Notes under the pieces: generated by a model
What the model was told of the DNA's origin: nothing
Database searches by the model: none
Seen by the model: the letters and a program-made list of their open reading frames with translations, nothing else
Translations under genes and position numbers: made by a program
Source of the DNA: Paenibacillus thalictri
GTDB lineage: Bacteria > Bacillota > Bacilli > Paenibacillales > NBRC-103111
Assembly: GCF_004307995.1 (NCBI RefSeq)
Contig: NZ_SIRE01000014.1
Span: 124,001 to 188,000 of the forward strand
Reading direction: 5' to 3'
Length of the DNA: 64,000 nucleotides
Shown here: piece by piece, positions 35,055 to 43,452 of the stretch
How the letters are laid out: each line of letters begins with the position of its first letter
How positions within the stretch are numbered: position 1 is the first letter of the stretch

Positions 35055-36635
35055 CTAACCGCAGTTGATTTGCCTTGCTTTTTGCCTGCGGCGTATCTCG
35101 GTAATGATTCCGACAAGGCCAAGCGTAATGATGGCTGTAATGAATACAGGGGAATATGGAAACGACTGCGCAGTCACCGGGCCGGACAAAGCGGATTGAT
35201 TCTGAGCCAGTGCATTATAGGTCCGTACCAGTGCTTGTCTGCCCACATTTTTGAGAAGATCCGAGCCGGTGACCCGCCCTTGGCCAAGCACAAGATCGAC
35301 ATTTTCGACGTCCGGTCCCCCCAGATTAACGGAACGGTTACCCTGATTGTCCTCAACATGCCAGGCCAAAACTTGCCCATTCTGAATCTTGTCTACGGCT
35401 ATCTTGAAATAGCCTTCAGGCCCGGTCACACTGCCGCCAGCCGGAATGGTCATGGCTTCTTTATTTGTCCACATGATGCCAAAATTATGTCCGGTCGGAC
35501 ATCCTACAGGCCAGACGGAGAATCTTGCATCCTGCGCGTAGTCCTGTCCGTATGTGAAGGTAAAGGCATCTCCATAAATTTTGAGTTGGGCTTCCCCATT
35601 GCGGAAAGAATTATTCGGCACTAAAAATCCTGCCACATCCTCGTACTGGAAAAGTAAATCTTTGCGGGCATTCGTGTCCTCATTAAGCAATTTTTTTTGA
35701 ACGGGACCCAATGTTTTGCTGAAAACTTCTTTGCCGCCCTCAAGGATTTGGACATTGGCTGTGCCCGCTTGCTCGTCAACGCTGGATAAACGTACAACGC
35801 GGATGCCTACTTTCCATTCTTGGCCTGTCTTGGCGTAGTCATTAAAGACTTTGGTATTCGCCATCAGCAGAGAATCCATGCGTACTCCGGAGATCCAATC
35901 GAAGACCAGATTCTGGTTCGTTTGTTCGCGCAGAACACCCTGATTATACAGCATATTAAAGCGTTTTTCCGGCCACCAGTTGGTCTCCGTATCAGAAAAC
36001 ACAGGTTCGCCGAAAGCCCAGTCCCAGTCTGTACCGGCAATCGTTTTCACATCCATTGTATGGTTGTTTAATGTTTCATGGCTCACTGTGGCGCCATAAT
36101 AATAGACCTGTCCGCCGATGACAACGCTTCCGCCAGCCGGTATCGTGACGTTTTTCTTGACGTCGATCACCATATTGTAATCAATATAGGTCGGCTGTTT
36201 GCCTAAGTAATGGATCGGCTCACCCTGAAGGGCGACTTGTCCGCCGGTAGGATCTTGCAAGTAAACTAATCCTCCCGGAGGAATGACGACTTGGCCGTTT
36301 TCCACTTTACTTTGGCGGATGAGTATACTGTCGCTGTTCATGTTGGTCCTGCCATTATCGTCCTTGGCGGCCACCCTCTCTTTGAAGCCGGGAAGTCCGG
36401 GAACATATGCCGGATTGACAGGCTGATCCTTAACAAGGGATAGCGGCGGTGGAGCAACCTCCTTGGTGGAAACAGGGTGGGCAAGCGGCCATCCCGGTTG
36501 AGCCGGAATAATGAAGGAAGCCGCTTCAGCATCGGACAACGGGGCATTGTCCGCTGCCCAAGCCGGAGCAAGAAATACGGTTGAAGTCATCATAAATTGA
36601 AGCAAAACGGCAGCGGAAAGTGTTCTCATTTTCAT
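35055..36635 (-). CDS. Exported, membrane-anchored protein of unknown function
   Basis: A 526-residue protein with a signal peptide (residues 1-27, cut near APAWAAD) and a C-terminal membrane helix (about 495-515) followed by a basic tail, so most of it lies outside the cell. It contains repeated 'IPPGGLVYLQDP', 'IPAGGSVVIGGQ' and 'IPAGGSVTGPEG' turns and a single 'PVGCPTGHNFG' cysteine. I do not recognise the family. It overlaps in operon with a small membrane protein and lies upstream of YedE/YedF, so a role at the cell surface in sulfur or selenium compound handling is possible. Confidence 0.85.
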   Translation of the reverse strand: MKMRTLSAAVLLQFMMTSTVFLAPAWAADNAPLSDAEAASFIIPAQPGWPLAHPVSTKEVAPPPLSLVKDQPVNPAYVPGLPGFKERVAAKDDNGRTNMNSDSILIRQSKVENGQVVIPPGGLVYLQDPTGGQVALQGEPIHYLGKQPTYIDYNMVIDVKKNVTIPAGGSVVIGGQVYYYGATVSHETLNNHTMDVKTIAGTDWDWAFGEPVFSDTETNWWPEKRFNMLYNQGVLREQTNQNLVFDWISGVRMDSLLMANTKVFNDYAKTGQEWKVGIRVVRLSSVDEQAGTANVQILEGGKEVFSKTLGPVQKKLLNEDTNARKDLLFQYEDVAGFLVPNNSFRNGEAQLKIYGDAFTFTYGQDYAQDARFSVWPVGCPTGHNFGIMWTNKEAMTIPAGGSVTGPEGYFKIAVDKIQNGQVLAWHVEDNQGNRSVNLGGPDVENVDLVLGQGRVTGSDLLKNVGRQALVRTYNALAQNQSALSGPVTAQSFPYSPVFITAIITLGLVGIITEIRRRQKARQINCG

Positions 36636-36639
36636 TGTT

Positions 36640-37188
36640 TTAATCCTCCAATGGCATAGTTGATGTGTTGCGAATAACTACCGGGCAACTTGCAGCTTTC
36701 CTGGAAACGTACATATACCCATATGTGGTCAGAATGAGTGAATTAACGGCAATGAGCCATTTGGGGATTTCCGCCATGGCAAGGCCAAAATTCGCAAACA
36801 GTCCGATGCCTACTGCGGCAAGGACAGGAGCAAGGCAGCTGAAACAAATCGCCAAACCGACGATTAAGCCTCCTCCTACCACGCCGCCTGTTGCCGCTTT
36901 AGCTCCGATCTGGCGAATCTTAGACAAGGCATAACCGGCAAACGTAATAGCCAGGGCGACGGAAAAGCTGGACAGGTACTCCTCTTTGCGGGTAAAACTT
37001 GTCCACCAAGCTTCGTTTTCGGAATACTTTAATTGGCCGGATGCCGTGAAATCTTCCGGCGTGAAGTCGCAAGCCGCTCCTGACTCCACATCTTGAGGCA
37101 TGATAAACGTAACGCGGTCAAGTGCGGTATAGCCGCCAAAGGCCGCAATAAATAAAATAAGAAGAAACATAATCGATTTACTTCTCAT
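36640..37188 (-). CDS. Small membrane protein of unknown function with intramembrane cysteines
   Basis: 182 residues with an N-terminal anchor, an external loop containing one cysteine (ESGAACDFTPEDF), then three more hydrophobic segments. One of these, 'GLAICFSCLAPVLAAVGIGL', has a Cys-x-x-Cys-like pair within the membrane, reminiscent of mercury/thiol transport proteins but not clearly homologous. It is the first gene of the YedE operon and is 4 bases from the exported protein gene. Function unknown. Confidence 0.82.
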   Translation of the reverse strand: MRSKSIMFLLILFIAAFGGYTALDRVTFIMPQDVESGAACDFTPEDFTASGQLKYSENEAWWTSFTRKEEYLSSFSVALAITFAGYALSKIRQIGAKAATGGVVGGGLIVGLAICFSCLAPVLAAVGIGLFANFGLAMAEIPKWLIAVNSLILTTYGYMYVSRKAASCPVVIRNTSTMPLED

Positions 37189-37288
37189 CTTGTATCATCT
37201 TCCTCCAATACTTGTGTGATGAACTTTTCCAAGTATAGCAAGGCCAAAGGAAGATTTTAAATACATATTATCGTTAGTATAGATTGAT

Positions 37289-37311
37289 TGATATCGATTT
37301 TATCGATATCA
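37289..37311. promoter_or_regulatory. Perfect 10-3-10 palindrome between divergent genes
   Basis: TGATATCGAT-TTT-ATCGATATCA lies between the YedE operon and the divergent LysR gene, 36 bases before the LysR start. It is the likely operator for that regulator. Confidence 0.65.
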
Positions 37312-37346
37312 TATGAATGGAATCGTTGAAGGGAGGTTTTTATGAG

Positions 37347-38264
37347 ATGTTATTACATCAGCTTGAGGTATTTACCCATGTTGCTGAACGGTGCAACTTT
37401 TCCAAAGCAGCGGAGGCTCTTTTTTTAAGCCAGTCAACTGTCAGCTCTCATATCAAAAATTTAGAGGCCCACTTTGGACAAAAACTTTTTGACCGGTTGG
37501 GCAAAGAGGTCGTTTTGACACCCTTTGGCAAGAAGTTATACCCTTGGGCCCGGGAAATGCTCATGTTAAAAGATAAGGTTTTGTGGGAAATAAAAGATTG
37601 GACCGGAAAAGTGGATGGAATCTTAAGTATTATTGCAAGCGCGGTGCCGGCTCAATATGCGATTCCTTTTTTGTTATCCCAGTTCCTCAAGAAATATAAC
37701 GGGGTAAAATTTTCCTTGGAACAAGGCGGTTCGGAGACCGTTGCCGAAAAACTGCTGAAGGGTGAAGCCGAGATCGGATTGTTAGGCGAACAATACCATC
37801 AGGATCAGCTTACATTTATTCCTTTTGTTGAGGAGAAATTAGTATTAATAACACCCCTTGATCTAGAGCTCCACAATGGGATTTCGATATCGGAAATAGT
37901 TAAATATCCTTTTTTATTCCGCAAATCGAATTCCGGAACCCAAGCTCATGTAGAGAAGATGCTGAGTATGGCAGGTATTAAGCTTTCCCAATTGCAGGTA
38001 GCAGGTTACTTTGGCAATATGGAAGCCCTTAAAGCAAGTGTAAGGGAGGGAATTGGCATTTCAATCATTTCTTCCATCGCTGTACTCGATTGGGTAAACA
38101 ACAAATATATCCATGCTTATGAACTAGCGGAACTTCCGGAAAAAAGAATGTTTTATTTTGCTCATCATAAACAGAGGACGTTGTCCCCTCTTGCCGAAGC
38201 CTTCATCCATTTCAGTTTGCAGTTAGCCGGTGAATTTTCGGATCGTTATCGGATAAATATATAG
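37347..38264 (+). CDS. LysR-family regulator, CysL/selenium-metabolism-associated type
   Basis: A 305-residue LysR protein: HTH 'LLHQLEVFTHVAERCNFSKAAEALFLSQSTVSSHIKNLE' and effector domain with 'FRKSNSGTQAHVEKML' and 'VREGIGISIISSIAV'. It resembles CysL and the LysR group that databases call selenium-metabolism-associated. Start at 37347, 10 bases after GGGAGG. It diverges from the YedE operon and precedes TusA/DsrE/OsmC genes, so it likely controls both arms. Confidence 0.9.
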   Translation: MLLHQLEVFTHVAERCNFSKAAEALFLSQSTVSSHIKNLEAHFGQKLFDRLGKEVVLTPFGKKLYPWAREMLMLKDKVLWEIKDWTGKVDGILSIIASAVPAQYAIPFLLSQFLKKYNGVKFSLEQGGSETVAEKLLKGEAEIGLLGEQYHQDQLTFIPFVEEKLVLITPLDLELHNGISISEIVKYPFLFRKSNSGTQAHVEKMLSMAGIKLSQLQVAGYFGNMEALKASVREGIGISIISSIAVLDWVNNKYIHAYELAELPEKRMFYFAHHKQRTLSPLAEAFIHFSLQLAGEFSDRYRINI

Positions 38265-38266
38265 CA

Positions 38267-38283
38267 GCCGTTACGGCTGACGC
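38267..38283 (+). terminator. Weak hairpin after the LysR gene
   Basis: CAGCCG-TTA-CGGCTG directly follows the stop, then CGCCCCCCTTTTG. Termination is possible but weak. Confidence 0.4.
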
Positions 38284-38294
38284 CCCCCTTTTGT

Positions 38295-38350
38295 GTTAAC
38301 TTACGGTTGACGGCCTGGTAGGAAAAAGTTAATTCCGCCGTCGCCGGATT
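38295..38350. promoter_or_regulatory. Diverged LysR-type element, possible copy 4
   Basis: GTGTTAACTTACGGTTGAC followed by AAAGTTAATTCCG resembles the ends of the 5006-5070 block, but the TTAGC half-site is lost. It precedes the TusA-like gene by about 120 bases. Confidence 0.3.
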
Positions 38351-38471
38351 CGGTGTACTTTGAATACAGGGACGAGCAAACCTGCTGCACATTCAATGAT
38401 TTTTTATCATGCAATCGATTACAAATTATCATTCAGTGCAGGAATGAACTCATTTGGCGAGAGGTATCTAC

Positions 38472-38702
38472 ATGATTCAGGTTGATCTGCAATATGATGC
38501 GGGACCTGCTGGATGCGGCGAACTCATCATGAATCTCTTTTTGACGATGAGAAAAATGGATCCGGGACAAGTTATCGAGGTCATCTCGTATGATGCTGGG
38601 GCCAGGGAAGATATCCCCGCGTGGTGTCGTCTTCAAGGTCACAAGCTGCTGGAACGGCGGGATGAAGGAAGCATCAATCATTACTATATTCAAAAAAAAT
38701 AA
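38472..38702 (+). CDS. TusA-like small protein lacking the CPxP motif
   Basis: A 76-residue TusA-fold protein ('MDPGQVIEVISYDAGAREDIPAWCRLQGHKLLER'). The usual CPxP is replaced by GPAGCGEL, keeping one cysteine without the prolines; the second cysteine of PAWC is that of TusA-like proteins acting on membranes or partners. Start behind GAGAGG. It is followed after 22 bases by a DsrE-family gene, a common pairing in sulfur-relay operons. Confidence 0.8.
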   Translation: MIQVDLQYDAGPAGCGELIMNLFLTMRKMDPGQVIEVISYDAGAREDIPAWCRLQGHKLLERRDEGSINHYYIQKK

Positions 38703-38724
38703 GAAAACTTCGGAGGAATTTGAA

Positions 38725-39084
38725 ATGGGTAAATTGGCTGTAAGTATCACAAATGCAAAAAATGATCCGGATAAAGCGACAGTTGGTTTCGTTGTAGCCA
38801 ACGCATCTGTTGCATCGGGGCAAGAAACCGTCGTATTTCTCAATGTTGAAGGGGCTTATTTGGGAGCTGAAGGGTATGCTGATGACATACATGAGGAAGG
38901 TTTTACTCCCTTGAAGCAATTGATGGAGCAGTTCGTCGAGGCCGGCGGAACGATCTGGGTATGCAGTCCTTGCTTCAAAAAACGCGGCCTGAATGAAGAA
39001 CAATTGGTCGGTGGAGCAACGATTGTCGGCGGTGCAAAGCTGGTCGAATTTTTATCCCAAGGTGCGGCTTGTATTACATATTAG
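38725..39084 (+). CDS. DsrE-family protein
   Basis: A 119-residue DsrE/F-like protein (MGKLAVSITNAKNDPDKATVGFVVAN..., 'ETVVFLNVEGAYLG', 'VCSPCFKKRGL'). The Cys-Ser-Pro-Cys pair is in the position of the active cysteine of DsrE/peroxiredoxin-like sulfur carriers. Start after GGAGGA; its stop overlaps the ribosome site of the next gene. Expected to pass sulfur or selenium to or from the flanking TusA-type proteins. Confidence 0.85.
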   Translation: MGKLAVSITNAKNDPDKATVGFVVANASVASGQETVVFLNVEGAYLGAEGYADDIHEEGFTPLKQLMEQFVEAGGTIWVCSPCFKKRGLNEEQLVGGATIVGGAKLVEFLSQGAACITY

Positions 39085-39099
39085 GAGGATTCGGCAACA

Positions 39100-39819
39100 A
39101 TGGAATTTCCCGAACCCCAAGCTATTTGTGAAGGAGGGGACCTGGACTGCGGTTCAGGTCTTCTCCTTATTATCAAAAAAAGCATGAACCCATTGCAACC
39201 GGGACAGGTGCTGGAAGTGCGCAGCCGGGAGCGTAGCGTAGCCGATGATCTTCCTGCATGGTGCCGCATGGTCCAACATGAGTTTCTAGGCGTACAGCCC
39301 GGCCCGATCGATGCTAGTTATTTTATTCGCAAGGGCGGTGCGGACCATAATCTCCAGCAGGATGTAGAGGCGGCCCGCGGATACCAATGGTCTGTGCGGG
39401 TACGTAGCGAGGCATCGGCAAATGCGAAGGTATACAGCAGAAATCACACTTTTTTAGCCGGACAACCTGCAGATTTTAGCGCGAGTGTCGACGCCCCCAG
39501 CTCTGTCGATTATTTGTTAGGGGCCTTGGGTTCATGTCTGACGGTTGGATTTAAATTGAATGCTTCCCGGAAGGGAGTCATTGTCGATGCAGCGGAATTA
39601 AGCCTGAGAGGCAAGCTGCATAATGTGCTTTTCCATATGCAATTGGAAGATACGGGGAGTGCCGGATTTTCCGAAATCAGCGGGACGTTTTATGTAAGCT
39701 CTCCGGCAGAAGAAGATCAACTGCAGGAAATTTGGCGGCTTACGTTAGAACGCTCGCCGATTTACCAGACTTTACGCGGACAGGTGGAAATCGCCATCCA
39801 GTTGTCCATTTTTATTTAA
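39100..39819 (+). CDS. TusA-like/OsmC fusion protein
   Basis: A 239-residue two-domain protein. Residues about 1-80 repeat the TusA-like pattern of the gene at 38472, with 'LDCGSGLLLII' in place of CPxP and 'DDLPAWCRMVQHEFLG'. Residues about 90-239 are an OsmC-type peroxidase fold with 'PSSVDYLLGALGSCLTVGFKLNA', whose cysteine is the catalytic one; the first OsmC cysteine is not evident. Such fusions occur in sulfur and selenium relay operons. AGGAGG precedes the ATG. Confidence 0.85.
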   Translation: MEFPEPQAICEGGDLDCGSGLLLIIKKSMNPLQPGQVLEVRSRERSVADDLPAWCRMVQHEFLGVQPGPIDASYFIRKGGADHNLQQDVEAARGYQWSVRVRSEASANAKVYSRNHTFLAGQPADFSASVDAPSSVDYLLGALGSCLTVGFKLNASRKGVIVDAAELSLRGKLHNVLFHMQLEDTGSAGFSEISGTFYVSSPAEEDQLQEIWRLTLERSPIYQTLRGQVEIAIQLSIFI

Positions 39820-39826
39820 AAAGGTT

Positions 39827-39993
39827 GTTCAAAAAGTCATCTTTTGATCACGAAGCTAGACAGGAAGCGTATTCGACATCGAATGTTGCATTCACCTTCG
39901 AAGTCCGGTGATCATTTAGGTTTGCCTAAACTCCGCTCCTCCTTCTTCAGGTTCTTGCAACCTTCTCGGTGCTGAAAAGCTGATTTTTTGAAC
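39827..39993. mobile_element. Miniature inverted-repeat element C
   Basis: 167 bases bounded by GTTCAAAAAGTCATCTTTT and an imperfect inverted copy (AAAAGCTGATTTTTTGAAC). No coding sequence. Likely a non-autonomous insertion between the OsmC fusion and MetE-like genes. Confidence 0.55.
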
Positions 39994-40025
39994 TATGTAT
40001 TTAATCAGAGAAAGGATGAAATCCT

Positions 40026-41192
40026 ATGGAGCTGCCTTTGTTTCCAACTACCGTTGTTGGAAGCTGGCCACGGACCCGCGAAGTTTTGCTTGGTCTGAGG
40101 GATAGAAGAGCCGATAGAATCAGCGATGCCGATTTTCAGAAGATCGCCGATCAAGCGGTTCTCGACTGCTTACAAGCGCAAGATGAGGCCGGCATTGATA
40201 TCGTTTCCGACGGGGAACAACGTCGGGACAACTTCATCTCCTTCGTAGCCGATAAGCTGGAGAATGTAAAGATGCTGACCGTGGCTGAGCTGCTTGATTA
40301 TGTAGAAGATAAAGCCAGCTTCGAGGAAATTTTGGGGAAATTGGACGTCCCGGCTTATTCCTTATCCAATCCGGCTGCTTTCGGCAAAATCGCAAGACGA
40401 AAACCAATCGCTCTGGATGAATACCAGTTTCTTCGCCGTCATACGGATCGGGCGATTAAAGTCGCCTTGCCCGGCCCTTATTTGCTAACACGTTCGATGT
40501 GGGTAGAAGGTTTATCGGGAGCTGCTTATCCGACCAAGGAATCGTTAGCGGAAGATGTGGTACGGATTTTGCGGGAGGAATTGGAAGATTTGATTCGAGA
40601 AGGCGTTGCTTTTGTCCAATTCGATGAACCGGTATTAACGGAGCTGGTGTTTACGCAAAAAAACGCGAATCGCACTTTCATGTGCGGAGCGTTGACCGCA
40701 AAAGCGGATGCCGAAGAGGAACTTCAATTTGCAACCGGCTTAATGAATCAGGTAATGGAAGACATGCGCGGGAGAGGAACACGGACAGGCGTCCATATTT
40801 GCCGTGGGAATTGGAGCACGCAAGAAGACGTGCTGCTCAAAGGCCCGTATTCGCCGCTGATGCCTTATTTGTCGCAAATGAATGTGGATCAATTGATTCT
40901 CGAATACGCCACGCCTCGTGCGGGAGAACTCGCCGCGATTCAAGCGCTGGAAGGAAAAGAGCTGGGACTTGGTGCGGTTAACCCGCGAACGGAAGATATT
41001 GAGGCTGTTCAAGATCTGGTAAATAAAGCAATGGAAGCGGCAAAATATTTGTCGCCCGAGCAAATTTTCCTGAATCCCGATTGCGGCTTCGGAACCTTCG
41101 CCCAACGTCCGATGAACACCATCGACAGATCCAAGGCCAAACTTGGCGTATTGGCGCAAGCAGCGCAATTATTAAGGCAGCATTACAGCTAG
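40026..41192 (+). CDS. MetE-C-like, cobalamin-independent methionine synthase II family protein
   Basis: A 388-residue protein with the C-terminal MetE barrel: 'FPTTVVGSWPRT', 'GIDIVSDGEQRRDNF', 'FVQFDEPVL', zinc ligands in 'GVHICRGNW' and 'FLNPDCGFGTF'. It lacks the N-terminal half of true MetE, like the family of thiol methyl- or alkyltransferases that includes epoxyalkane:CoM transferase. The substrate thiol is unknown. The stop codon TAG lies within the left end of an element A fragment (41189), so the insertion reaches the gene's end. Confidence 0.88.
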   Translation: MELPLFPTTVVGSWPRTREVLLGLRDRRADRISDADFQKIADQAVLDCLQAQDEAGIDIVSDGEQRRDNFISFVADKLENVKMLTVAELLDYVEDKASFEEILGKLDVPAYSLSNPAAFGKIARRKPIALDEYQFLRRHTDRAIKVALPGPYLLTRSMWVEGLSGAAYPTKESLAEDVVRILREELEDLIREGVAFVQFDEPVLTELVFTQKNANRTFMCGALTAKADAEEELQFATGLMNQVMEDMRGRGTRTGVHICRGNWSTQEDVLLKGPYSPLMPYLSQMNVDQLILEYATPRAGELAAIQALEGKELGLGAVNPRTEDIEAVQDLVNKAMEAAKYLSPEQIFLNPDCGFGTFAQRPMNTIDRSKAKLGVLAQAAQLLRQHYS

Positions 41193-41281
41193 ATAAGTTG
41201 AACCAAAGAACATCCAGGAAGAACTGAGTGCAGTGGAGAAAGGGAGTCTGAAGCGGCAAAATAATCCCTTTCGGAACGGGC
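41189..41281. mobile_element. Miniature element A, partial copy (right end missing)
   Basis: CTAGATAAGTTGAACCAA followed by the element A core (GAACATCCAGGAAGAACTGAG, GGAGAAAGGGA, CGGCAAAATAATCCCTTTC). The central palindrome and right terminus of the 28211 copy are deleted. Confidence 0.65.
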
Positions 41282-41297
41282 GTTTAAGGTGATTTTC

Positions 41298-42173
41298 GTG
41301 AACTTTAAAAATTTATACACCTTCGTTAATGTCGTTGAGCATAGAGGATTTACGGAAGTATCGCAAGTGATGGGTCTCACGCAATCCGGTGTCAGCAGAC
41401 AAATCAAAGCGTTGGAGGAAGAAGTCGGCCTCCAGCTGCTTTCGCGTACGTCATCATCCGTCAAGACAACGGCTAGCGGAGAGCTGTTTTACCACAGAGC
41501 GAAACAACTGTTGGCTGATTGGGATCTCCTTCTGGCGGACTGTCAAACGTTCAAAAATGAATGGAGCGGACAGTTGAAAATTGGAGCCAGCACGATCCCC
41601 GTTAATTATATGCTGCCGAAAATGGTGAAACATGTTCGGGAAAAGTATCCCAAAATTGAATTCAGCATTCATTCCGAAGATTCCGAAAACGTGCTCGCGA
41701 TGCTGCTGAAACGTCATATCGATATGGCATTCGTAGGATACAAAATCGAGCATGAAGAGCTGCACGAACAATGTGTAGCAACGGACAAGCTTGTTCTGAT
41801 CGGCTGCGACGATCTTAAGCCTTTGAAGTCGCTGCATGAGATTCGGAAAGCTCCCGTCATTATACGGGAAAAAGGCTCGGGAACACGTAAAGCTGTTGAG
41901 GAGATGTTAAAAACATCGGGGATTTTATTCGAAACGTTAACGGTTGCAGCCGAAGTCAACAGCATGGAAGCCATTTTTGCTTTGGTGGAGGCGGGAGTAG
42001 GTTATGCGTTCGTATCGCATTGGTCTGTTCAGGAAACATATCGTCCGAACATTAACGTTTTGCTCGAATTGCCGACCGACCGCTGTTTTTATCTGTATGT
42101 CCATAAGTCAAGACAAGCTCATCCGCTGATCAAAATGTTTAGCGAAGAGGCGGTTTGCCGGTACCAGGTATGA
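41298..42173 (+). CDS. LysR-family regulator (CysL/CysB-like)
   Basis: A 291-residue LysR protein: HTH 'NFKNLYTFVNVVEHRGFTEVSQVMGLTQSGVSRQIKALEEE' and effector domain with 'KAPVIIREKGSGTRKAVEEML' and 'VEAGVGYAFVSHW', features of the CysL/CbbR group. GTG at 41298 is preferred over one three codons earlier, because AAGGTG precedes it. It is 27 bases upstream of the lactonase gene and may regulate it or the MetE-like gene. Confidence 0.88.
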   Translation: MNFKNLYTFVNVVEHRGFTEVSQVMGLTQSGVSRQIKALEEEVGLQLLSRTSSSVKTTASGELFYHRAKQLLADWDLLLADCQTFKNEWSGQLKIGASTIPVNYMLPKMVKHVREKYPKIEFSIHSEDSENVLAMLLKRHIDMAFVGYKIEHEELHEQCVATDKLVLIGCDDLKPLKSLHEIRKAPVIIREKGSGTRKAVEEMLKTSGILFETLTVAAEVNSMEAIFALVEAGVGYAFVSHWSVQETYRPNINVLLELPTDRCFYLYVHKSRQAHPLIKMFSEEAVCRYQV

Positions 42174-42200
42174 TAAGTTTGTAACAAGGAGATGATGACG

Positions 42201-43361
42201 ATGGGCAAGTCTTATGTTTACATCGGCAACCGAAGCTCAGAAAAACAGCCGGCAAACGACGGCATGGCCATATGCGAGTATGATACGGAATCCGGCAAGC
42301 TTAAGCACTTGAACCATGTTTCCAAGCAGCTCAGCATCGGCGCTGTGTATATCGATACGAAACGCAAGATCCTTTATTGCACGGACGAGCGGGTGGATTA
42401 TCCCGGCCTGCGTGCAGGCGGCGGCGGACAGGTGGTCGCCTTCTCCATACATCCCGAGAACGGGGCTCTGACCGAAATAAACCGTCAGCCTTCTTATGGG
42501 GCGAAGCCGTCTTTTGTGGTGACGGATGCGGATTCGAAGTTCCTTCTTATCACCAATCACGGCTTCAGGAACACCGTAACGTTGACCGAGCAGGATGCTT
42601 TCGGTAAGATCACCCTCAAGGTTCTGCATGATGAGTCCTCCATTGTCCTTTATCCGCTTCAGGAGGACGGCTCGATCGGAGAACCTTGCGACGTGTTCCG
42701 CCTTACCGGCGAAGGGCCCGAGTCCTTCCAGCTGAGCGCCCACGCACATTCCATTCAACGCTCTCCGTTGGGGGAATGGTATGCGGTTTGTGACAAGGGC
42801 GGCGATCAGATGTTCATGTTCAGGCTCGATGACGACAAGAAAAAGATCGTTCCTTGCAAAGGGAGCCCCTTTCCTTGTTCACCCGGTTCTGCGCCCCGGT
42901 ACAGCGCATTTCATCCGACGCTGCCGTATTTGTTCGTGAACAAAGAAAATAAAACGATACTTACCGCTTTCCGTTACGACGAAGAAGGAAAGCTTGAACA
43001 TGTATGTACGATTGACGCGCTTCCGCCGTATATAACGCCGCCGCAAGGGTTCACACAATCCGACATTTGCGTAGGAAAATCGGGTCAATATGTGTATACG
43101 CTGCTGAGGCAGGTTAACGTGATTTCGGTTTTCGAAATCGACGAGAACACCGGCAAACTTACGATGATACAAGCTTTTGAGCAGGTGTGCGATGGCCCTA
43201 GAGGCTGTGCCGCATCCCCTGACGGACGTTTTCTTATCGTTGCGGCGCATGCCGGACATGCGGTCGTAACTTATCCCATAGGAGAAGACGGTACACTGTC
43301 TCCGGCTGTATCTTCGATCGTTCAGCCGGCACCTGGGACCGTAAACTTCTTTGAAATTTGA
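42201..43361 (+). CDS. Lactonase-family seven-bladed beta-propeller (YkgB/Pgl-like)
   Basis: A 386-residue cytoplasmic beta-propeller of the 6-phosphogluconolactonase/muconate-cyclising family, with repeated blades ('FVVTDADSKFLLITNHG', 'SAHAHSIQRSPLGEWYAVCDKGGDQM', 'YSAFHPTLPYLFVNKE', 'GPRGCAASPDGRFLIVAAH'). The ATG at 42201 follows AAGGAG at good spacing. Could hydrolyse a sugar lactone (compare the glucarate operon downstream) or act on an aromatic-derived lactone; not resolvable here. Confidence 0.87.
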   Translation: MGKSYVYIGNRSSEKQPANDGMAICEYDTESGKLKHLNHVSKQLSIGAVYIDTKRKILYCTDERVDYPGLRAGGGGQVVAFSIHPENGALTEINRQPSYGAKPSFVVTDADSKFLLITNHGFRNTVTLTEQDAFGKITLKVLHDESSIVLYPLQEDGSIGEPCDVFRLTGEGPESFQLSAHAHSIQRSPLGEWYAVCDKGGDQMFMFRLDDDKKKIVPCKGSPFPCSPGSAPRYSAFHPTLPYLFVNKENKTILTAFRYDEEGKLEHVCTIDALPPYITPPQGFTQSDICVGKSGQYVYTLLRQVNVISVFEIDENTGKLTMIQAFEQVCDGPRGCAASPDGRFLIVAAHAGHAVVTYPIGEDGTLSPAVSSIVQPAPGTVNFFEI

Positions 43362-43406
43362 CTTGCGAGCCAAAGCGCGATATGTCGATCCCGGAAATGA
43401 ATATGA

Positions 43407-43412
43407 TATAAT
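43407..43412 (+). promoter_or_regulatory. Candidate -10 box for selB
   Basis: TATAAT 41 bases before the selB start; no convincing -35 at 17 bases upstream. Confidence 0.4.
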
Positions 43413-43452
43413 ATTCAAAATTCCAGACGACTTTTTTGTAAAGGGTGATCCT

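Noticed and set aside
39827..39993. Complete insertion sequence
   Set aside because: No transposase frame; too short and non-coding, so reported only as a miniature element.
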